Notes: a model not told the origin generated them from the sequence alone. DNA of 64,000 nucleotides from Flavobacteriaceae bacterium UBA1682 (GCA_002320285.1 DCKE01000027.1:5561-69560); one strand, 5' to 3'. Shown: positions 16,219 to 24,021, numbered from the stretch's first letter. Program-made: numbers and translations.

Positions 16219-18015
16219 ATGAAGAACATAAGAAACTTTTGTATTATTGCCCATATCGACCACGGTAAAAGTACCTTGGCAGATAGACTTTTGGACGCTA
16301 CCCAGACTGTTACGTCTAGAGAGAAGCAAGCCCAATTATTGGATAATATGGATTTGGAGCGAGAGCGTGGTATAACCATCAAGTCTCATGCCATCCAGAT
16401 GGAATATATGTATAAGGGAGAAAACTATATTCTGAACTTGATAGATACTCCGGGACACGTAGATTTCTCTTATGAAGTATCGCGTTCGATCGCAGCCTGT
16501 GAGGGGGCTTTGTTGATTGTTGATGCAGCACAAAGTATACAAGCTCAAACCATATCCAATTTGTATTTGGCCTTGGAGAACGATCTCGAAATCATTCCGG
16601 TATTAAACAAGATTGATTTACCAAGTGCAAACCCTGAAGAAGTGAGTGATGATATCGTGGAACTTTTAGGGTGTGATTACGAAGACATTATTCCGGCGTC
16701 TGGAAAAACAGGTTTGGGAGTTGAGGATATTTTAGCAGCAATTATCGAGCGAATTCCTCCTCCAAAAGGAAATCCTGAGGAGCCGTTACAAGCCTTGATT
16801 TTTGACTCGGTTTACAATCCATTTCGTGGAATAGAGGTTATATTCCGCGTGATTAATGGTTCTATCTCAAAAGGGCAGAAAATCAAGTTCATGGCCACGG
16901 GAAATGAGTATTTCGCCGATGAAATTGGAACCTTAAAATTAAACCAAACCCCAAAACAGAAAATTTCTACTGGAGATGTTGGGTATTTGATATCTGGAAT
17001 AAAAGAGGCTAAAGAGGTAAAAGTAGGGGATACCCTTACCGATGCTAAAACGCCTACTCAAAATATGATTGCCGGTTTTGAAAACGTTAAGCCAATGGTG
17101 TTTGCTGGAATTTATCCGGTAGATACGGAGGACTACGAAGAGTTGAGAAACTCTATGGAGAAACTACAGTTAAACGATGCTTCCTTGGTTTTTGCCGCAG
17201 AGAGTTCTGCAGCATTGGGCTTTGGTTTCCGTTGTGGATTCTTGGGAATGCTCCATATGGAAATCATCCAAGAACGTTTGGAAAGAGAATTTAATATGAC
17301 GGTGATTACTACTGTGCCCAACGTTTCGTATTTGGCTTATACCAAGAAAAACCCAGATACTCCGTTAATCGTTAACAACCCATCAGACTTACCTGAACCT
17401 TCTAAATTAGAGCGTGTAGAGGAGCCTTATATCAAGGCGACGATCATTACCAAATCGGATTTCGTAGGACAAGTAATGAGTTTGTGTATCGAGAAAAGGG
17501 GATTGATCACCAATCAGAATTATTTGACGCCGGAGCGCGTGGAATTGTCTTTTGATATGCCATTAGCTGAGATCGTTTTTGACTTCTACGATCGTCTTAA
17601 AACCGTATCTAAGGGTTATGCTTCTTTTGATTATGCTCCTATAGGAATGCGTACATCTAAATTGGTAAAAGTCGATGTATTGTTAAATGCACACATTGTA
17701 GATGCGCTTTCAGCTTTAATTCACGAAGACAACGCACACCATATCGGTAAAAAGATGTGTGAGAAACTAAAAGAATTGATTCCACGTCAGCAGTTTGATA
17801 TTCCAATTCAAGCGGCAATTGGAGTTAAAGTCATCGCTCGTGAGACGGTAAAAGCTTTGCGTAAAGATGTAACGGCTAAATGTTATGGAGGGGATATCTC
17901 TCGTAAACGTAAATTACTTGAAAAACAAAAAGCAGGTAAGAAACGTATGCGTCAAGTAGGAAACGTAGAGATTCCTCAAGAAGCATTTATGGCAGTTTTA
18001 AAATTAAACGATTAA
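16219..18015 (+). CDS. lepA: Elongation factor 4 (LepA), ribosome back-translocase GTPase
   Basis: Translational GTPase LepA/EF4, which acts on stalled ribosomes and in 30S biogenesis. G1 AHIDHGKST, G3 DTPGHVDF and G4 NKIDLP are intact. The domains follow the EF-G-like order, and the LepA-specific C-terminal domain ends with GNVEIPQEAFMAVLKL. The length of 598 aa is standard. It is monocistronic: a leader of about 130 nt precedes it and a strong terminator follows it. Confidence 0.97.
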   Translation: MKNIRNFCIIAHIDHGKSTLADRLLDATQTVTSREKQAQLLDNMDLERERGITIKSHAIQMEYMYKGENYILNLIDTPGHVDFSYEVSRSIAACEGALLIVDAAQSIQAQTISNLYLALENDLEIIPVLNKIDLPSANPEEVSDDIVELLGCDYEDIIPASGKTGLGVEDILAAIIERIPPPKGNPEEPLQALIFDSVYNPFRGIEVIFRVINGSISKGQKIKFMATGNEYFADEIGTLKLNQTPKQKISTGDVGYLISGIKEAKEVKVGDTLTDAKTPTQNMIAGFENVKPMVFAGIYPVDTEDYEELRNSMEKLQLNDASLVFAAESSAALGFGFRCGFLGMLHMEIIQERLEREFNMTVITTVPNVSYLAYTKKNPDTPLIVNNPSDLPEPSKLERVEEPYIKATIITKSDFVGQVMSLCIEKRGLITNQNYLTPERVELSFDMPLAEIVFDFYDRLKTVSKGYASFDYAPIGMRTSKLVKVDVLLNAHIVDALSALIHEDNAHHIGKKMCEKLKELIPRQQFDIPIQAAIGVKVIARETVKALRKDVTAKCYGGDISRKRKLLEKQKAGKKRMRQVGNVEIPQEAFMAVLKLND

Positions 18016-18083
18016 TTAATAGTTTTGTTTGTGCTCAGTGGTGCAGACGAAGTGTTTCTATATAAAAACTCCTTATAAAATAA

Positions 18084-18116
18084 AAAAGCCAGAAGCATTT
18101 GCTTCTGGCTTTTTTT
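18084..18116 (+). terminator. lepA terminator
   Basis: AGCCAGAAGC / GCTTCTGGCT perfect stem with ATTT loop, A-run before and T-run after. Confidence 0.92.
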
Positions 18117-18143
18117 ATGGCTTGACCTTTCAGTAGAATTATA

Positions 18144-18182
18144 TAAAAACCCCCTGTTTTTACCAGGGTTAAAACAGGGGGT
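18144..18182 (-). terminator. Terminator of the persulfide dioxygenase gene (minus strand)
   Basis: ACCCCCTGTTTT / AAAACAGGGGGT, a perfect 12-bp stem with a 10-nt loop. On the minus strand it is followed by a T-run. It is located between the tandem repeat and lepA. Confidence 0.75.
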
Positions 18183-18238
18183 AATATAAGTCATTTAAGC
18201 GGATGTCATTTCTTTCCCTACAACACCTAATTACTACT

Positions 18239-18291
18239 CACTGATTACTGATCACTGATTACTGATCACTGATTACTGATCACTGATTACT
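18239..18291. repeat. Tandem repeat, 14-bp unit CACTGATTACTGAT, about 3.7 copies
   Basis: Direct repeats run up to and into the last codons of the minus-strand persulfide dioxygenase gene (stop at 18287-18289). The same alternating ACTGATTACTGATC sequence recurs at 45590-45622 in front of aat. Confidence 0.9.
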
Positions 18292-19696
18292 TTAAAGTTG
18301 AAGGGCAAACGAATTCGGTGGTTTTTAAATCGGTTTGTTTGATGGATGCAAAACCTCCAATAACATCGATCATGTTGTGGTAACCTCTCGCTTTTAAAAT
18401 CGACGCAGCGATCAACGAACGATAACCACCAGCACAATGTATGTAAAAAGGTTTATCTGTCGGGAAATCGGCTAAATGTTCGTTTAAGACATCTAAGGGG
18501 ATGTGGTTGACCACTTCCAAATGTGATGCTTCAAATTCGCCGGGTTTGCGGACGTCAAAGACATTCAATTCTTCTTGGTGCATTTTATTGGCAAACTCGT
18601 CCGCGGTGATTTGTTCGACCGTATCGATTTCCAGTCCTGATTTCTTCCAAGCATCAAAACCTCCTTTTAGAAATCCTAGAGAATTATCATATCCGACTCT
18701 TGACAAGCGGACAATAGTTTCTTCTTCACGTCCTTCTGGGGCTACGATAACAATAGGTTGTTGTATGTCGGTAATCAACGCGCCTACCCATGGGGCGAAC
18801 TGTCCGTCAATACCGATAAAAATGGAACCTGGAATATGTCCTTGAGCAAAATCAGAAACCGAACGAACATCTAAAATCAAGGCTGTGTTTTCATCAGCTA
18901 CCAATTGGAAAGCTGCTGGATCCAAAGCTTGATTTTCTCGAATGATTTTCTCAACATCCTCATAACCTTCTTTGTTGAGTTTAACATTCAACGGAAAATA
19001 ACTAGGAGGAGGTAGTAATCCGTCAGTCACTTCTGCAATAAATTCTGCTTCCGTCATATCGGCGCGCAAAGCGTAATTGGTCTGTTTCTGTTCCCCCAAA
19101 TTTCCGATGGTTTCCTTGCTTAAGTTCTTGCCGCATGCCGATCCAGCTCCATGAGCAGGATATACGATTACGTGGTCACCTAAAGTCATAATTTTGTTTC
19201 TTAAACTGTGAAAAAGCGTGCCTGCGAGTTCTTCTTGGGTCATACTTGTTGCCTTTTGAGCTAGGTCAGGGCGTCCTACGTCACCTAAAAACAAAGTATC
19301 TCCACTAAAGATCGCGTGATCACGTCCGTTTTCAACTTTAAGTAAGTAGGTCGTACTTTCCATAGTATGTCCAGGAGTGTGCAACGCTGTTAGCGTAATT
19401 TTTCCCAATTTAAAAACCTCTCCATCTGTCGCAATATGCGCTTCAAAGGTCGGAGTAGCTGTGGGGCCATAAATAATTGGAGCTCCAGTTTTTTGTGCGA
19501 GCGTCACATGTCCACTAACGAAATCTGCGTGGAAATGGGTCTCGAAAATATATTTTATTTTAGCACCGCTAGCCGTCGCTTTATCGATGTATTGTTGTAC
19601 TTCACGAAGTGGGTCTATAATGGCTACTTCTCCTTCACTTTCTATATAATAGGCTCCTTGAGCCAAACATCCGGTGTAGATTTGTTCTATTTTCAT
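18287..19696 (-). CDS. Persulfide dioxygenase (ETHE1-like MBL fold) with two rhodanese domains, CstB-like
   Basis: Metallo-beta-lactamase-fold enzyme of the persulfide dioxygenase (ETHE1/CstB/Blh) group, oxidising persulfide sulfur to sulfite. The N-terminal MBL domain has THFHADFVSGH, HTPGHTMEST and GDTLFLGDVGRPDL (the iron site of ETHE1-type proteins). The first rhodanese domain (about 270-350) has VAPEGREE in place of an active-site Cys loop and looks inactive. The second (about 365-460) has HCAGGYRS with catalytic Cys421. This arrangement of MBL plus one active and one pseudo-rhodanese resembles CstB, although the domain order differs. A GTAAC-N4-GTTAC site lies 139 bp upstream. Confidence 0.92.
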   Translation of the reverse strand: MKIEQIYTGCLAQGAYYIESEGEVAIIDPLREVQQYIDKATASGAKIKYIFETHFHADFVSGHVTLAQKTGAPIIYGPTATPTFEAHIATDGEVFKLGKITLTALHTPGHTMESTTYLLKVENGRDHAIFSGDTLFLGDVGRPDLAQKATSMTQEELAGTLFHSLRNKIMTLGDHVIVYPAHGAGSACGKNLSKETIGNLGEQKQTNYALRADMTEAEFIAEVTDGLLPPPSYFPLNVKLNKEGYEDVEKIIRENQALDPAAFQLVADENTALILDVRSVSDFAQGHIPGSIFIGIDGQFAPWVGALITDIQQPIVIVAPEGREEETIVRLSRVGYDNSLGFLKGGFDAWKKSGLEIDTVEQITADEFANKMHQEELNVFDVRKPGEFEASHLEVVNHIPLDVLNEHLADFPTDKPFYIHCAGGYRSLIAASILKARGYHNMIDVIGGFASIKQTDLKTTEFVCPSTLK

Positions 19697-19804
19697 TTTT
19701 CAATATTATTTTTAATTAAGGACAGCTGAGAGGATTCAGACACTAGTGATGTTTTTAGCAAAAGCACGTTTAATCGGATTTCAGGTCCTTATGGTTAACT
19801 GATG

Positions 19805-19812
19805 TAAAATTA
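19805..19812 (-). promoter_or_regulatory. -7-like element (TAATTTTA) of the persulfide dioxygenase gene
   Basis: One mismatch to TAnnTTTG on the minus strand. Its upstream edge is exactly 29.5 bp from the centre of the GTAAC palindrome at 19835-19848, the same spacing as at the two other sites of the cluster. Confidence 0.5.
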
Positions 19813-19834
19813 CAAACCTTTTAAATCATTTGTA

Positions 19835-19848
19835 GTAACCTGAGTTAC
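19835..19848. promoter_or_regulatory. Predicted Crp/Fnr-family operator GTAACCTGAGTTAC (site A)
   Basis: Perfect 5-4-5 inverted repeat GTAAC-N4-GTTAC in the gap between the Crp/Fnr gene and the persulfide dioxygenase gene. Two more copies lie at 21762 and 21799. Confidence 0.65.
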
Positions 19849-19874
19849 ACACGGGGAATTAAAAGCGAAGAGTT

Positions 19875-20513
19875 TTATTTTTCTGAATGTAAGAGTTCTA
19901 TGTTTTTGCGATTCAAACGAATCAATCCATCATTTTCAAAACTCTTGAGTAGTCTCGAGATGACCACCCGCGAAGTATTGAGTTCGTAAGCGATTTCCTG
20001 ATGGGTGTTGTTGATGATGGTGCTGTTGTTTATTTTTGCTTTTTCTTGCAAATGGCTTAATAAGCGATCGTCCATTTTCATAAAAGCTAAATTATCCACT
20101 GCGACCAACATCTCTGACAAACGGTTGTTGTAACTGTTCAATACAAAATTGCGCCAACTGCGATATTTACCCATCCATTCTTCCATCTTTGAAACGGGTA
20201 CCATAGCTAGGGAACCGGAAGTTTCTGCGACAGCACGAATCTCGCTCCGTTTTTCGCCTAAACTGCAAATTAACGTAAAGGCACAGGTATCTCCTTTCTC
20301 GATAAAGTACAGCAACAATTCACCCTCATCTTTATCTTCGCGCATAATTTTGATAGCGCCATGTAATAATAGCGGCATTTTCTTGATGTATTCGCCAATT
20401 TCAATCAATTTATCGCCTTCCTCAAAATCGTAAATAGTCGATATTTCGATTAACTCTTTAATCAAAGCATCTTCAAAAACAGCACCATAAGCTTCTCGTA
20501 TCACGTGATTCAT
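19875..20513 (-). CDS. Crp/Fnr-family transcriptional regulator
   Basis: Regulator of 212 aa with an N-terminal cyclic-nucleotide-binding-type beta-roll (about 20-120), a dimerisation helix, and a C-terminal winged helix whose recognition part is ELNTSRVVISRLLKSFENDG. It lacks the N-terminal Cys cluster of true Fnr. Two Cys (C77, C83; GDTCAFTLICSLG) sit in the sensory domain and could react with persulfides or bind a cofactor; this is inference. It lies between the transporter genes and the persulfide dioxygenase gene, all on the minus strand. It is the obvious candidate to bind the three GTAAC-N4-GTTAC sites of the cluster. Confidence 0.88.
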   Translation of the reverse strand: MNHVIREAYGAVFEDALIKELIEISTIYDFEEGDKLIEIGEYIKKMPLLLHGAIKIMREDKDEGELLLYFIEKGDTCAFTLICSLGEKRSEIRAVAETSGSLAMVPVSKMEEWMGKYRSWRNFVLNSYNNRLSEMLVAVDNLAFMKMDDRLLSHLQEKAKINNSTIINNTHQEIAYELNTSRVVISRLLKSFENDGLIRLNRKNIELLHSEK

Positions 20514-20610
20514 AAAAAAGGTATAAGCAAATTAATAGAGGCTAAAAATAGCGTTATTTTATCCATCTTACAAACCTGTAGGCAGAATATTGGCAAAATC
20601 AAAACGTATT

Positions 20611-20720
20611 GGGGCAATGCCTTCGGCCCAGGCTGTCCGCTTTATCTTTCGCTCACTGCGTTTCGCAAAAGGATACCGCTTCCATCCTTATTGCGAAGTC
20701 CAGTGAGCCTATGCGGTAGG
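20611..20720. repeat. GC-rich palindromic intergenic repeat (REP-like)
   Basis: Between the transporter gene and the Crp/Fnr gene. It includes GCTCACTG at 20651-20658 and its inverse CAGTGAGC at 20701-20708, an inner hairpin AAGGAT...ATCCTT, and CTTTCGC/GCGTTTCGC halves. Its GC content and the GCCTTCGGCC core differ from the surrounding DNA. It resembles dispersed non-coding repeats I know from other Bacteroidota genomes; only this copy is seen in the window. Confidence 0.55.
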
Positions 20721-21134
20721 CTAATGAGGAAGTTTATTTTGAATCAGACCGTAAATCCAGGTACCTAATAAGGCACCAATAATGGCAATAGCGATTGGAA
20801 AAAATCCAGCTCCTAGCAATACAAACATCGGTCCTGGACATGCGCCTCCAAGCGCCCAGCCCAATCCGAATATAGTGCCGCCAACCATATAGCGAACAAA
20901 GCCTTTTTTCTTGTCCTGAAAAACAATGGGATTTCCCGTTACATCCTTGATGTTTTTTCTTTTGATGATTTGCACAGCTGCTACGGCTATGACCAAAGCA
21001 GAACCAATGATTCCATACATGTGAAACGAATCAAATTGAAACATTTCGTAAATGCGAAACCACGACGATGCACCAGATTTAAACATGGCTATTCCAAAGA
21101 AAATACCAAGTATTAAGTATGTTAATTTTTTCAT
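20721..21134 (-). CDS. YeeE/YedE-type sulfur transporter, second half (DUF6691-like)
   Basis: Integral membrane protein of 137 aa with four hydrophobic segments and the family motif LGGACPGP, whose Cys takes part in passing sulfur compounds through the membrane. It matches the C-terminal half of YeeE/YedE (thiosulfate/sulfane sulfur uptake). In this organism the transporter is split in two adjacent genes (as in PmpA/PmpB pairs). It follows the first half by 18 bp in an operon. The stop codon abuts a REP-like repeat. Confidence 0.85.
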   Translation of the reverse strand: MKKLTYLILGIFFGIAMFKSGASSWFRIYEMFQFDSFHMYGIIGSALVIAVAAVQIIKRKNIKDVTGNPIVFQDKKKGFVRYMVGGTIFGLGWALGGACPGPMFVLLGAGFFPIAIAIIGALLGTWIYGLIQNKLPH

Positions 21135-21152
21135 TGATAACGATTTATAGAT

Positions 21153-21713
21153 TTAAAAAATAAAAGGGAAGATCAGGTGTACCATGATAAGTCCTCCTGC
21201 AAAGAATCCGATTACAGCATATAACGATGGTAATTGAAAATTACTCAAACCGGATATAGCATGTCCGGATGTGCAACCCCCAGCATAGCGAGATCCAAAA
21301 CCAACCAGTAGACCTGCTAGTAATAATAACAGTATTTGTTTGGGTGATTCGAATGCTGTGAGGCCAAATAATTCAGTTGGTATGTATGCTTGACCTGCGC
21401 TGTTAAAGCCTAAATCATGCAGTTTAGTAATAGTGGTTTCGCTTAAAGGAGTTACCACTTCTGGTAAGCTCAAATAGTGATAGGAAATAAATCCACCGGC
21501 GATGGTTCCTACTAAAAAGAGTAAATTCCAAGATTGTGCCTTCCAATCAAAGCAGAAGAACTCACAATTTTTTCCAGCACCAGCCATCGAACATAGTGTG
21601 CGTAAATTCGATGAAAAACCAAAGGACTTTCCTAAGTAAAGTAAGCTAATCAAAGTAATCGCAATCATGGGGCCTCCCACATACCAAGGCCAGGGTTCTA
21701 AAATGGCATTCAT
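21153..21713 (-). CDS. YeeE/YedE-type sulfur transporter, first half
   Basis: Membrane protein of 186 aa with the YeeE/YedE motif AGGCTSGHAISG, whose Cys is essential in characterised thiosulfate transporters. Other Cys are in LCSMAGAGKNCEFFCFDW. ATG 21713 (MNAILEPWPWYVGG) is chosen over an ATG at 21782, which would place the start upstream of the promoter. It forms an operon with the second half downstream. A GTAAC-N4-GCTAC operator and a TTACTTTG element lie just upstream. Confidence 0.87.
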   Translation of the reverse strand: MNAILEPWPWYVGGPMIAITLISLLYLGKSFGFSSNLRTLCSMAGAGKNCEFFCFDWKAQSWNLLFLVGTIAGGFISYHYLSLPEVVTPLSETTITKLHDLGFNSAGQAYIPTELFGLTAFESPKQILLLLLAGLLVGFGSRYAGGCTSGHAISGLSNFQLPSLYAVIGFFAGGLIMVHLIFPFIF

Positions 21714-21731
21714 AGTTATAGATTTAAAAAA

Positions 21732-21739
21732 CAAAGTAA
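21732..21739 (-). promoter_or_regulatory. -7-like element (TTACTTTG) of the YeeE/YedE operon
   Basis: One mismatch to TAnnTTTG on the minus strand. Its upstream edge is 29.5 bp from the centre of operator site B. Confidence 0.5.
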
Positions 21740-21761
21740 CGCATAAAAAAAAATGCCAACG

Positions 21762-21775
21762 GTAACATTTGCTAC
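21762..21775. promoter_or_regulatory. Predicted Crp/Fnr-family operator GTAACATTTGCTAC (site B)
   Basis: Inverted repeat with one mismatch (GTAAC-N4-GCTAC). It lies on the transporter side of the divergent promoter region. Confidence 0.6.
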
Positions 21776-21798
21776 AAAGCACTATAAAAAGCTCTTTT

Positions 21799-21812
21799 GT
21801 AACAATTGTTAC
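21799..21812. promoter_or_regulatory. Predicted Crp/Fnr-family operator GTAACAATTGTTAC (site C)
   Basis: Perfect 14-bp palindrome. Its centre is 29.5 bp upstream of the TAGTTTTG element of the DsrE/SoxB operon. Confidence 0.68.
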
Positions 21813-21834
21813 TGCAGATGCAGCTTGAAGTGCT

Positions 21835-21842
21835 TAGTTTTG
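21835..21842 (+). promoter_or_regulatory. -7 element (TAGTTTTG) of the DsrE-like/SoxB-like operon
   Basis: Perfect TAnnTTTG. There is no TTG at -33; operator site C takes its place, as expected for an activator-dependent promoter. Confidence 0.55.
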
Positions 21843-21894
21843 AAAAACTTAATGAAATCAATATTTATTTCGGATATTGATTAAAATTACAAAA

Positions 21895-22314
21895 ATGAAA
21901 AAAATACTAGTATTCAGTATCTTACTGATGTTGATAGGCCCCGTAAAGGCACAAGAAAAACTCCCAAGGCATCGAGTGGTTTTTCAGATGACCAGTTCCA
22001 CTATTGAGGAACAAAAGGGATTGATCAATAATGTAAACAATTTACTTAATCTTTGGAAAGAAGATGTGGTGATACATGTGGTGATACACGGGCCGGGAAT
22101 AAGTCTAGTGCAGTCAGAAAAAACAACGCTCCAATCCGAATTGTACTTATTAGTAGAAAAAGGGGTTGTTTTTCAAGTCTGTGAGAACACTTTAAAGCAA
22201 AAGGGTATTGCTAAAGAAGCCATAATAGGTAAGATGCAGTATGTACCTTCTGGAATTGCAGAAATCATTCAGAAGCAAGAGCAAGGATGGAGTTATATTA
22301 AGAGTAATTTTTAA
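21895..22314 (+). CDS. Periplasmic DsrE-family sulfur-carrier-like protein
   Basis: Protein of 139 aa with signal peptide (MKKILVFSILLMLIGPVKAQ). The mature part has the DsrE/DsrF-like alpha/beta fold: VVFQMTSS strand, DVVIHVVIHGPGI, and the conserved Cys in VVFQVCENTLKQKGI, then PSGIAEIIQKQEQGWSYIK. DsrE-like proteins carry sulfane sulfur on that Cys. ATG 21895 is preferred over an in-frame TTG at 21877. It is followed after 9 bp by the SoxB-like gene. Confidence 0.85.
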   Translation: MKKILVFSILLMLIGPVKAQEKLPRHRVVFQMTSSTIEEQKGLINNVNNLLNLWKEDVVIHVVIHGPGISLVQSEKTTLQSELYLLVEKGVVFQVCENTLKQKGIAKEAIIGKMQYVPSGIAEIIQKQEQGWSYIKSNF

Positions 22315-22323
22315 AACAAAACC

Positions 22324-24021
22324 ATGAAAGATCGAAGGAGTTTTATAAAAGCAATGGGAGTAATGGGCTTGGGTACTGCCGTATTGCCAACAGTAAGTTT
22401 CGCCAGTACGGACAATGCTAGAACTGATGAATTGATAAAAGAGCCCGAATTAGACAAGGATAAAGGAGTAGAAAAAATCAGTATTTTCCAAACGACTGAT
22501 GTACATTGTCAACTTCATCCTCACGATGAATTGTTTTGGGAGAACGATGCAGCTGTTTATCGAAAGACAGGTGGTTATGCCTATTTAGCGGGTATGCTCA
22601 AGGAGTTGAGAAAGGAAAGTCCCAATAGCTTTACTTTGGATACCGGTGATATGTTTCAAGGTAGTGAATTGGCTGTACAGACCACAGGAAAAGCCTTTGT
22701 TCCAATTTTGAACCAGATGAATTACAACCTTTTTTTGCCGGGAAACTGGGAGGTGGTCTACGGTAAACAAAATATGCAACAATTGATGGGAGCGTTGAAT
22801 GCACCAAAAATCTGTAGCAATATGTACCATGATTTAAAAAATGGACAACGCGGGGAGCTGATCTTTCAACCGTATCACATTTGGCACACAGCAGGAGTGA
22901 AAATTGGCTTTTTAGGTTATACGGATCCCTTGGTGCCTTTAAGGCAATCACCCATGTATAGCGACGGTATAGTCTATACTGAGCCCGCTGAAAACTTAGC
23001 GCACTATGTCGATGTATTGAGAAATCAGGAGCAATGTGCCTACGTGATCATGATAGCTCATCTGGGATTGTCGCAACAAATTGCGTTGGCAAACAATCCC
23101 GTTTGTCAAGGAGTTGATTATATTTTTGGAGGCGATACACACGAACGCGTTCGTAATCCAATCGTTTGTAAATACGCAAAAGTAGTAGAGCCGGGAGCAT
23201 TTGGATCGTTTATAGGTAAGCTTGATTTGTACGTGGAAAACGGAAAAATCATCCGTGACGACTATGAATTGTTGGAAGTTACCGCGTCTAAAATAAGTCC
23301 GGATACGGAAGTGGAAAAACTGGTCACTGCGGTCGAAAAACCTTATGCGGAAAGTATTAATAAAATCGTCGGTTATAGTACGATACCCTTATACCGCTAC
23401 TTTGTTGTCGAAAATCCGATTGATACCTTAGTGCTCCAAGCCTTACATGCCAAACATCCAGAGGTGGATGTGGTTTTGTCCAACGGATTTCGTTTCTGTC
23501 CGCCGAACATCACCCGAGATCATACCGGTAATATACCGATAACCAATGGTTTTATATTTGATATGTTGCCGGTAGATTCAACCATCAGAATAGGGAAGGT
23601 CTCTGGAATGCAAATACAAAATTGGCTCGAAAAAGAATTAAACAATGTTTTTGCGGCCGATGCAGTTCAGCGATTTGGTGGTTGGATGGTGAAATTTAAA
23701 GGCATGGAAGTAACCTTCGAAGCCTTTAAATCTCATGGTAAACGAATCAAAACAGTTGCGATAGGTGGATTGCCGTTGGATGTGCAAAAAACCTATAAAA
23801 TTTTGGCTTGTGAACGAGAGGGTGATCCCGATGATATGTTGTGCCGTATGCGCAACGTTCGCGAAGCGTTCAACACCGAATCAACTTTGCACGATGCGCT
23901 GTTGGCTTACTTAAAAACGAATAGTCCGGTAACACCTACACCTCCAAAAGCGGCGGTTATTTTAGATGGACCAGACACTTTATTATCGCAGGTAACGGGA
24001 GTAGATTACACCTTTGTTTAG
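22324..24021 (+). CDS. Tat-exported SoxB-like thiosulfohydrolase / 5'-nucleotidase-family metalloenzyme
   Basis: Binuclear metalloenzyme of the 5'-nucleotidase/SoxB family, 565 aa. The N-terminus carries a twin-arginine signal (DRRSFIKAMG, then a hydrophobic stretch). Metal motifs: TTDVHCQ, DTGDMFQGS, GNWE, AHLG and GGDTHE. The third motif has Trp where nucleotidases have His (GNHE/D); from memory SoxB proteins also have a Trp there (HWEFTYG). The C-terminal 5'-nucleotidase domain follows from about residue 330. With DsrE-like, YeeE and persulfide dioxygenase neighbours, a role in releasing sulfate from a protein- or thiol-bound sulfonate in the periplasm is plausible. Other Sox genes are not in view. 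Confidence 0.82.
   Translation: MKDRRSFIKAMGVMGLGTAVLPTVSFASTDNARTDELIKEPELDKDKGVEKISIFQTTDVHCQLHPHDELFWENDAAVYRKTGGYAYLAGMLKELRKESPNSFTLDTGDMFQGSELAVQTTGKAFVPILNQMNYNLFLPGNWEVVYGKQNMQQLMGALNAPKICSNMYHDLKNGQRGELIFQPYHIWHTAGVKIGFLGYTDPLVPLRQSPMYSDGIVYTEPAENLAHYVDVLRNQEQCAYVIMIAHLGLSQQIALANNPVCQGVDYIFGGDTHERVRNPIVCKYAKVVEPGAFGSFIGKLDLYVENGKIIRDDYELLEVTASKISPDTEVEKLVTAVEKPYAESINKIVGYSTIPLYRYFVVENPIDTLVLQALHAKHPEVDVVLSNGFRFCPPNITRDHTGNIPITNGFIFDMLPVDSTIRIGKVSGMQIQNWLEKELNNVFAADAVQRFGGWMVKFKGMEVTFEAFKSHGKRIKTVAIGGLPLDVQKTYKILACEREGDPDDMLCRMRNVREAFNTESTLHDALLAYLKTNSPVTPTPPKAAVILDGPDTLLSQVTGVDYTFV

Noticed and set aside
16149..16262. 37-codon ORF overlapping the lepA start, as a possible regulatory upstream ORF
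   Set aside because: It has no recognisable composition or conserved feature and ends in the middle of the LepA G1 motif, so chance is more likely.
18239..18291. Tandem repeat considered as a CRISPR array
   Set aside because: Units are 14 bp with no spacers and no cas genes are near.
20505..20768. ORF of 87 aa on the plus strand across the REP-like repeat
   Set aside because: It lies antisense to two gene ends and over a palindromic repeat; no coding signal.
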